A stretch of 64,000 bases of DNA from Austropuccinia psidii (Eukaryota; Basidiomycota; Pucciniomycetes; Pucciniales; Sphaerophragmiaceae): NCBI GenBank assembly GCA_023105745.1, contig JALGQZ010000009.1, positions 43,677,967 to 43,741,966 of the forward strand. The letters are read 5' to 3'. Both the position numbers and the translations under genes were made by a program. The notes under the pieces are model-generated. The model did not search any database and was not told the origin of the DNA. It saw only the letters and a list, made by a program, of their open reading frames with translations. Each line of letters starts with the position of its first letter. Positions within the stretch are counted from its first letter, which is position 1. Below are positions 58,040-64,000 of the stretch, piece by piece.

Positions 58040-59419
58040 TTAAATCTTGATTGAATTCTGCCTCTTTGAGTTGTTCAGATATAAAAAGTTTCTTTTCTGG
58101 AATTTTTTCTTCATTCTTAATAACTGTAATTTGTTTTTGTTATTTAAGAAGCCAAAATTTTGTCTTTTGTTGTCTCCTATAGTAGAATATCTGTCTTTTT
58201 GGTTAGAGATGTCTATAACATAGATTGACAAGTAGTCATTTCCAAGTATGGAGTGATTACTAGTACAGTTTTCCATTACAAAAAACTCTACTTTAATTCT
58301 GACACATTGTGAAGGATGAGGAAAAATGAGTGTTAAGTCAATTATTCCAAGGGGCTTCATTCTCTCACTTGCACTACTAAATTTGACACCTTGTATTGGT
58401 ATAAGTTTTTCTTGCCAATCTGGAACAATTGTTTTTAAATAACTTTTATCAACACAGGTGTAATATGCTGCTGTATCCAAGTTTACTTTTGCCTCCTGGT
58501 TATCAACCATGACAATACTTATAATTGATTTTCCAGCTGTATATCCCATTCCTTTTGCAGGTATGGGTCTATACAGTTTGGCATCTTGTACATTTTTCAG
58601 GTTTGTGTCAGATGTTCCAACTTGTGGTAAGCTTGAGCTAACATCTAGTACTTCATAAATTATATTAATATTATCAATTTGTGCATTAATTATATTAATT
58701 TCATCACTTTCAGAAGTTTCTGATTCTTCAGTGTCTTTTTCAGAATCAGATTCTTCTTCTTTATCATTGTGGTCTTCTGTTTCCACTATTATATTGATTT
58801 TTGCTTTTTCAAGGCAATTATTGGCTAAGTGTCCAATACCTCCACATTTATGGAATTTTCTTTGCTCATTACTTTTGGATGTATTGGGCTTGAAAGCTTC
58901 TTTTGATTTATCTTTTTTGATAAATGGCTTATTTGGAAGTTTGATGTCCAATTTTTTCCAATTTCTGCCAATTTTTGTTCTTGTCACTATGTCTTCTAGT
59001 GAATTGATATAATCTTCTGTGGAGCATGGTTCTATACACCTGCTTCTAAGGGCATGTTCCAATTCTCCTCCACATTTCTTAAGTATTTTTATGTGTACCA
59101 TTTTTTGTGACATTTCTGGGTACAGTGAATTTAATCTTTTACCTTGTTTTAAGAACCAAGTCAAAGGTTTATCTTTGTCTGGGCCAAAGAAGAAGTTTTC
59201 AAATGAATTTTCTATTTTGAACCTCCAGGCATCATGAGCCCACTTGGTGATTCTTTCTTGTTTCCACCAAGACCAGGTATTTTTGCCATTTGTTTGTCTT
59301 ATGCAATGATACCATCTTTTTGCAGATTTCTCAAACAGTGAGTGTAATCTTGCAGTGATCAATTCATCTGGTATGGCATAATCTTCTTGTAACATGTCAA
59401 TTGTTTTAATAAATGACAT
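58040..59419 (-). CDS. Chromovirus D capsid, nucleocapsid and protease segment
   Basis: 459 codons. Residues about 1-170: capsid-like helical region (RWYHCIRQTNGKNTWSWW). A knuckle near 191-204 reads FHKCGGIGHLANNC, where CX2CX4HX4C is expected; the first cysteine is replaced by phenylalanine. A long acidic E/D/S linker follows. The retropepsin site reads VNLDTAAYY near 313, with DTA instead of DT/SG, so protease activity is probably lost. Later it keeps the ILGNDYLSIY block. An upstream in-frame stop (near 59426) separates it from the preceding segment; the end is out of frame. Confidence 0.87.
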   Translation of the reverse strand: MSFIKTIDMLQEDYAIPDELITARLHSLFEKSAKRWYHCIRQTNGKNTWSWWKQERITKWAHDAWRFKIENSFENFFFGPDKDKPLTWFLKQGKRLNSLYPEMSQKMVHIKILKKCGGELEHALRSRCIEPCSTEDYINSLEDIVTRTKIGRNWKKLDIKLPNKPFIKKDKSKEAFKPNTSKSNEQRKFHKCGGIGHLANNCLEKAKINIIVETEDHNDKEEESDSEKDTEESETSESDEINIINAQIDNINIIYEVLDVSSSLPQVGTSDTNLKNVQDAKLYRPIPAKGMGYTAGKSIISIVMVDNQEAKVNLDTAAYYTCVDKSYLKTIVPDWQEKLIPIQGVKFSSASERMKPLGIIDLTLIFPHPSQCVRIKVEFFVMENCTSNHSILGNDYLSIYVIDISNQKDRYSTIGDNKRQNFGFLNNKNKLQLLRMKKKFQKRNFLYLNNSKRQNSIKI

Positions 59420-59428
59420 ATGGTCATA

Positions 59429-59701
59429 TTAGCCTTCTCCTGTGGATGTTGGCCATTCTTTTAATTGAGGTACTTTCTTCATTAAGACTTGGTTATTGTC
59501 TTGGTGACTCAAGTCTGTTATGAATGGATTTGTTAATTCCTCTTTTGGTTTAACAGGGCTTCTTATGTGAGAAAATGGAGTTGATAAATTTGGAATATTT
59601 AAGTTAGCCTCATTAATTTTATCCATTTTTTCAGTGATAAGCCTTATTTCACTTTGAATATCATCTTTCAGAGGCATTATTGCTTCATCAATTTTTTCCA
59701 C
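59429..59701 (-). CDS. Chromovirus D gag, middle segment
   Basis: 90 codons: a coiled-coil-like stretch (IRLITEKMDKINEANLN), then SHIRSPVKPKEELTNPF. Same frame as the capsid segment that follows; only one stop near 59426-59428 lies between. Confidence 0.7.
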   Translation of the reverse strand: MEKIDEAIMPLKDDIQSEIRLITEKMDKINEANLNIPNLSTPFSHIRSPVKPKEELTNPFITDLSHQDNNQVLMKKVPQLKEWPTSTGEG

Positions 59702-59772
59702 ATGGTCTAAAAGTTATTTCTGGTGTGATGAAGTCTTTTCTTCAAATATTTCTACAGAAATACTTAATTTGT

Positions 59773-60780
59773 TTAATTTTTCTCTGAAATATCAATACTC
59801 ATGTGATAATTGATTGTCAAAGTTTTATCTTTGATATTGCTTATGTATTTATGGAATTCTTGTTGTCCTTGTACCAATTTTTGAGTATTATAAATCAAAA
59901 ATTTTGGTTTGTTGTTTTCAACCATAAATTTAATTTTACCAATTTCTTTATTTTGTACAACAATTTTTGTCAAAGATGATAAGCTATTATTTATTTCTTG
60001 TAAAGATATTAAACTATTTTTAATGTCTTTAAGAGGTAAAATACTGTCTGTAAGCTCTGTTAAAGTATTTACAACATCAGGAGATAAGGTTATTTCTTTG
60101 GGAAATGGGGTTTTCTCATTCTTTGCTCCTCTTTGTCTTTGAATTCCATCAAAGTTCTGCCCATGTTGAAGACATTGTCCATAGCATCTTTTTGGATTTT
60201 TGAAATCCTGTAGCTTGGGGAATATGGCTTCCTCCAATTCTTTTTCTTGTTCTTCTTCCCTTCTTGGGGAGTTTGTTTGGCTTGAGGCTTGCTGGTAGAA
60301 GCTACTGGGGCTTCTTCCTTGCTTGCCTTCCTCTTTTTGGAGTGGTACTCCTTGATCTTTTTGATTTGAGGCTTGGATGACAGTGGGTCCCATTCATTGG
60401 AGTATACCACTATCTCCTCCTCTGTGAGGAACCTTTTTAGGATGTGCCAGAAGTTCATCACTCCTTGGTGTATTTGAGGCAACATTTCCCAGTCCTTGTC
60501 TTTGTACACTGTGTAGTACTGCTTGTACTGGCTCATGTAAATGTCTATCTGAGCCCTCTGAATGTGATTTGTACCTGTTTGAGTTACTCATACTTAGTTC
60601 TAACTCTGGTTCAGATATCATAGGCATTTCTGGGACTTTCCTTTGGGATAAGGAAATTCCTTGTGTGGATTCTGTTCCACTGGGGATATTGCCTTTCTTC
60701 CCTTTTGAGGAATCAATTCTACTTCTGAGTCCAGCTCCATCTGATTGGATGGAGTATTGAGAGCCTCTTCTGGTAGTCAT
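59773..60780 (-). pseudogene. Chromovirus D gag N-terminus (one in-frame stop)
   Basis: ATG at 60780 opens MTTRRGSQYSIQSDGAGLRS, a basic serine-rich N-terminus. The frame continues to 59773 past a single TGA at 60394-60396, probably from TGG. The second half is lysine-rich, then coiled-coil-like (SLQEINNSLSSLTKIVVQNK). A 148-codon open frame at 60090-60536 overlaps in another frame and is likely a shadow. A frameshift near 59770-59700 leads to the middle segment. Confidence 0.75.
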
Positions 60781-60826
60781 GATTCAAGAAATAAGAAGTA
60801 AGAGGATTTCAGGACAAGAATTCTTC

Positions 60827-61018
60827 TTATGGCATTTTATAAATGAGGTTCTCACCTTCAGAGTCCTGAATAATGGGTCCTGGAAAGTCTAATTTCTTAG
60901 CTTTCTTTTTCTTAATTACAATTGGTGTTGGAGAACTTGGACAAGTTTCTTCCACAAATCTTTCAACAGTGGCTTGGTTTCTTTCTGTTGGATTGTCTTC
61001 AAACACTAAAAAAGACAA
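60827..61018 (-). CDS. Short open frame upstream of chromovirus D gag
   Basis: 63 codons with an acidic, then lysine-rich stretch (PTPIVIKKKKAKKLDF). It may be a 5' extension of gag in another frame or an upstream ORF in the leader. Not recognised. Confidence 0.3.
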   Translation of the reverse strand: MSFLVFEDNPTERNQATVERFVEETCPSSPTPIVIKKKKAKKLDFPGPIIQDSEGENLIYKMP

Positions 61019-61499
61019 ATGAATATAAGTCTTTTATATGAGAAGTGTTATTTTTGGTAAGATATGGCAATTTTCCATGTAAAAATTGATTTTATATCTT
61101 TGAAAAAATGGAATGAATAAAGAAATGAATAAAAATAACTTTTTTAATTGGTTTTAAATATTTTTTATTATGTTTTATGTTTTTATTTCCAAAGAACAAA
61201 ATAAAAATGGATATTATTCTTTTATGAATTAATTCATAATATAAAATTACTTTTAACTTATAAAATATCTTTTTCAATCACTAGAGTCACTCAAAGAAAG
61301 TTCTTGCAAGTCTAAGGATGTGAAAAACCACATGTAAGACAGTAAAATTGCTTTCCAAATGCCTCAATAGCATGTAAAATCAATAAATATAAAGTTATTT
61401 CATAATTTTATGATTATAATTATAATTTATTTTTGGATAAACCCAATTGGAATCTTTTCAAAGGAATTTTAAAGTAAATATCATGGGCAGGCGCCTAAA
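61019..61499 (-). other. Chromovirus D leader
   Basis: AT-rich 5' untranslated part between gag and the 5' LTR. Next to the LTR the element strand reads TTTAGGCGCCTGCCCATGA; it does not start with TGG, so no standard tRNA primer-binding site is apparent, and it holds the palindrome GGCGCC. Confidence 0.5.
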
Positions 61500-63488
61500 T
61501 GTAAGGTTTGACTATGAAACAATAAGTAAATATTACTAATACTTTACTTATTGTACTATGAATGTCCTTATAAATAAAATGAATAATATAAAGAATACTC
61601 ATGATAGTAAATATTTATTACAATTATGGCGTAAAAATAATTATATTATTAAATAAATATAATAATATAATTTATATTATAAAAAAAATAATATAATAAA
61701 TAAATATATTAATATAAGATAATTAATATATTTAAAAGCACTTTATTATTGTTACCAAAAAATAATAAGTGCATGGAAAATTGTTTTTTATGAATAAAAA
61801 AACAATGAATAACAATAATATTACTAATATTAAAGTTATTTATTAATATAAATACTATTTATATCAATATAAGAATTATTGAAAATGATAATAAAGAAAA
61901 AATTATTATAAAAGAGAAAATAGCTTACTTTGAATACTTGATATAATAATTTTGAAAGATTTTACACCAAAATAATGTAATTAAAATTTATACAAACTGT
62001 ATTTACAATAAAAATAGAGAAATTACAAATATTCTTTAATTTTTATGTGGAAATTGATGTAAAGAGATTTTGAAACAAAAACAATTAAATAATTCATGTA
62101 ATCACGTCAAGATTGATGACCATAATAAAGATTATCTTTGGTCTTTGATAATATAAAAGTTTCATATATAAAGAGTAAAGAAATTACCTTTTGATTTAAT
62201 TATTTTAGTGTTTTTGGTGCGTCTGAGGGGAAAATAGAGTAAAAAGAGCTCTATTTATAGTAAATACCTCCCTTCTAGAGTCCATCAGGCTTCTAGTAGA
62301 CGTGAACTTATGCTTACTACTAGAAATGATAACTATTCTAAGGTTTAGTGATGCTTACATCATAATCAAACCATCTTATCTCATTATTACCCCATTATTT
62401 AGAGTTATCACTATAACTCTAAGTTTGATGACATCATAGGCTTGGCAGAAGCCTAAAATTTGTGGATTTTATTAGTATTAATCATGATATAATAGTATTC
62501 ATCAGTTTTATCACTTATAGGACTGTTAAACTTACAATAAGATTACAGTGAGTGATCATAAATGATCAAATTTAAGCTTAAACGTTGATCATGAATAACC
62601 TTTAGGTTATACACGCTACAGCTATTATGAAAGTGGATTCTGATAGCGTGGCATGTCTTTATTAAACTTCCAAGAGTATTTCATTACATCATCAAAATTC
62701 TATTTTTGATGATTTTCCTTGTAACTCATCTTTTCTGTTGAAATTCAATATTTTAAACTTCAAACCATGATTTCAAGGGGTTATAGCTTGAATATTGTAA
62801 TAAGAATTACGTCATTCTTTGCATATTAACTAGTAGAATCTGACTGTCCACTTTTTTCAAGTTTGGACCACTTTCACAACAAAGTGGTCAACAGCTCTAT
62901 TGATTTTATTGAATAATCCATTACAAGTATTAACCTTGTTTATAGGTTGTGAAATAAAGTTCATATCTGTATTCCTACAGTAATTACGTGGTGACTTTAT
63001 TTTTGGATTATATCTCTATCTTGTATATTTCAAGAAATATTAGCTAAAAACCATGAATATATGCATTGACCAAAAAGTGCATATATTCAGTTTAATTCCC
63101 TAAGTATTGACTTTAGAGATTAGCTTCATAATTGCTTTATGTGTAGAGCTCTATGGAGAATGCAATGGTACAGTTTATTTTAAATCTTGCTTCATTGGTG
63201 TCTGAGATAAATGAGGTTTGGTACCTTTTTTAAGATATTATTACTTATACTTCAGTAATTATTGACTTTTCAGATATGCCATAAAAATGACATATGTGTA
63301 TTTTACCATGAGGAATCTAATGATGTAATTTATTTCACATGCTTATTCATGAGATCATGAGTTAATTCAGATTTTGTACTTATTTATGGTATTTTACTAA
63401 GTTTTGAGATAATTATCATAAGTCTAATTATTACAGAAATTTTGCTGTGACCTTTTTTGGATATGAGGTCATATCTCAAAGGCTCACA
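61500..63488 (-). repeat. Chromovirus D LTR, right (5' LTR)
   Basis: 1989 bp, same termini as the left copy. The extra length is mainly in two AT-rich stretches near 61660-61700 and 61900-61915. Confidence 0.92.
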
Positions 63489-63493
63489 CCTGC
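63489..63493. repeat. Target-site duplication of chromovirus D (right)
   Basis: CCTGC, identical to 51510-51514. Confidence 0.93.
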
Positions 63494-64000
63494 TGAACAG
63501 CAATACTGAATTCCCAACGCACCAACCAATGATTAAGGAAATACCAATTTTTACTTAAAAATCACATTATTTGACTTGTGATTCAATGAAAATCCAGAAA
63601 TCCTGTATGTAATGCATTGACTACTTAAAGCTCAATAACACAAGTAGGAATATAAAGCACATACAGAATTTTCACCAAATCAACAATAGGATAATTGCAC
63701 ATAAAAACAAGGTTATGCATGGGAATTCACCACTTTTCAGAGCATAATATCTAATCTAAAAATAAATATACAATATCTCAGGACCTCATTAATCTCAGTT
63801 GAAAATACATCTCTGTTAGAACACATCTCTTGACCTCAATACAGAGTTTGAAGAGGAAGTTATTTTAATTCAACTTTTAAATGAAGCTATAAATTCTCAA
63901 ACATATCAGAATAGTATTATTTACTGAAAATCTATGCATAAATATAATTCAAAATTCAAAACATTCAATCCAAAACTACAAATATTGGATTGAATTCCAT
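63494..64000. other. Right flank, nothing recognised
   Basis: AT-rich DNA with no open frame or repeat boundary identified. Confidence 0.4.

Larger units (their letters stand above)
51515..63488 (-). mobile_element. Ty3/gypsy chromovirus (element D), full-length but decayed
   Basis: A 12-kb element with two long LTRs and the perfect TSD CCTGC. On the minus strand the order is gag, protease, RT, RNase H, integrase, chromodomain, the gypsy order (integrase last). The LTRs differ in length by 41 bp and at many positions, so it is older than the copia. The coding region is broken by stops and frameshifts, and a 1.42-kb solo LTR interrupts the integrase. Its gag and pol frames resemble an abundant family I associate with Austropuccinia psidii. 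Confidence 0.93.

Noticed and set aside
60090..60536. 148-codon frame as a separate chromovirus protein
   Set aside because: It overlaps the gag frame 59773-60780 in another phase. It could be a second frame of gag after a shift, but there is no domain to prove it.

Overview
This window looks like nuclear DNA of a rust fungus (Basidiomycota, Pucciniales). It is AT-rich, full of nested LTR retrotransposons, and has intron-dense genes with short GT-AG introns (58-153 bp). The reading frames of the Ty1/copia and Ty3/gypsy elements resemble, from memory, repeat families I associate with the myrtle rust Austropuccinia psidii. That species guess was not checked against any database.

Only two convincing host genes are present. 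(1) Minus strand, 9673-10728: an eight-exon gene, assembled here by hand, for a 194-residue secreted protein with a signal peptide and eight cysteines. It is laid out like the small secreted cysteine-rich proteins of rusts (candidate effectors). (2) Plus strand, 37732-41359: a ten-exon gene for a 937-residue Fip1-like subunit of the mRNA cleavage and polyadenylation machinery. Each sits in a small island of more complex sequence between repeats.

Layout. 1-590: end of an LTR (family A). 591-2350: decayed copia. 2913-8105: young, full-length copia with target-site duplication (TSD) AGAAT and LTRs that differ at four positions by eye; its frame is broken by four TGA stops and two frameshifts. 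8106-14430: non-LTR island with the secreted-protein gene. 15284-21599: broken gypsy element B (LTR, leader, gag, protease, RT), with a solo LTR of family C inserted in its leader. 22430-24334: solo LTR A. 24760-26195: second solo LTR C, inverted. 26200-32940: AT-rich, nothing recognised. 32946-35930: decayed MULE with FAR1-like, transposase and OTU-like parts. 37732-41359: FIP1. 42900-49480: a possible DNA transposon with inverted repeats, holding a small TIR element and a solo LTR A. 51510-63493: a 12-kb gypsy chromovirus (element D) with TSD CCTGC, whose integrase is split by a solo LTR of family B flanked by TSD TGTTC.

Overall this is a record of transposon turnover. Five solo LTRs or LTR ends are found against two elements that keep both LTRs, which points to frequent LTR-LTR recombination. 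No CRISPR, rRNA or convincing tRNA gene was seen.
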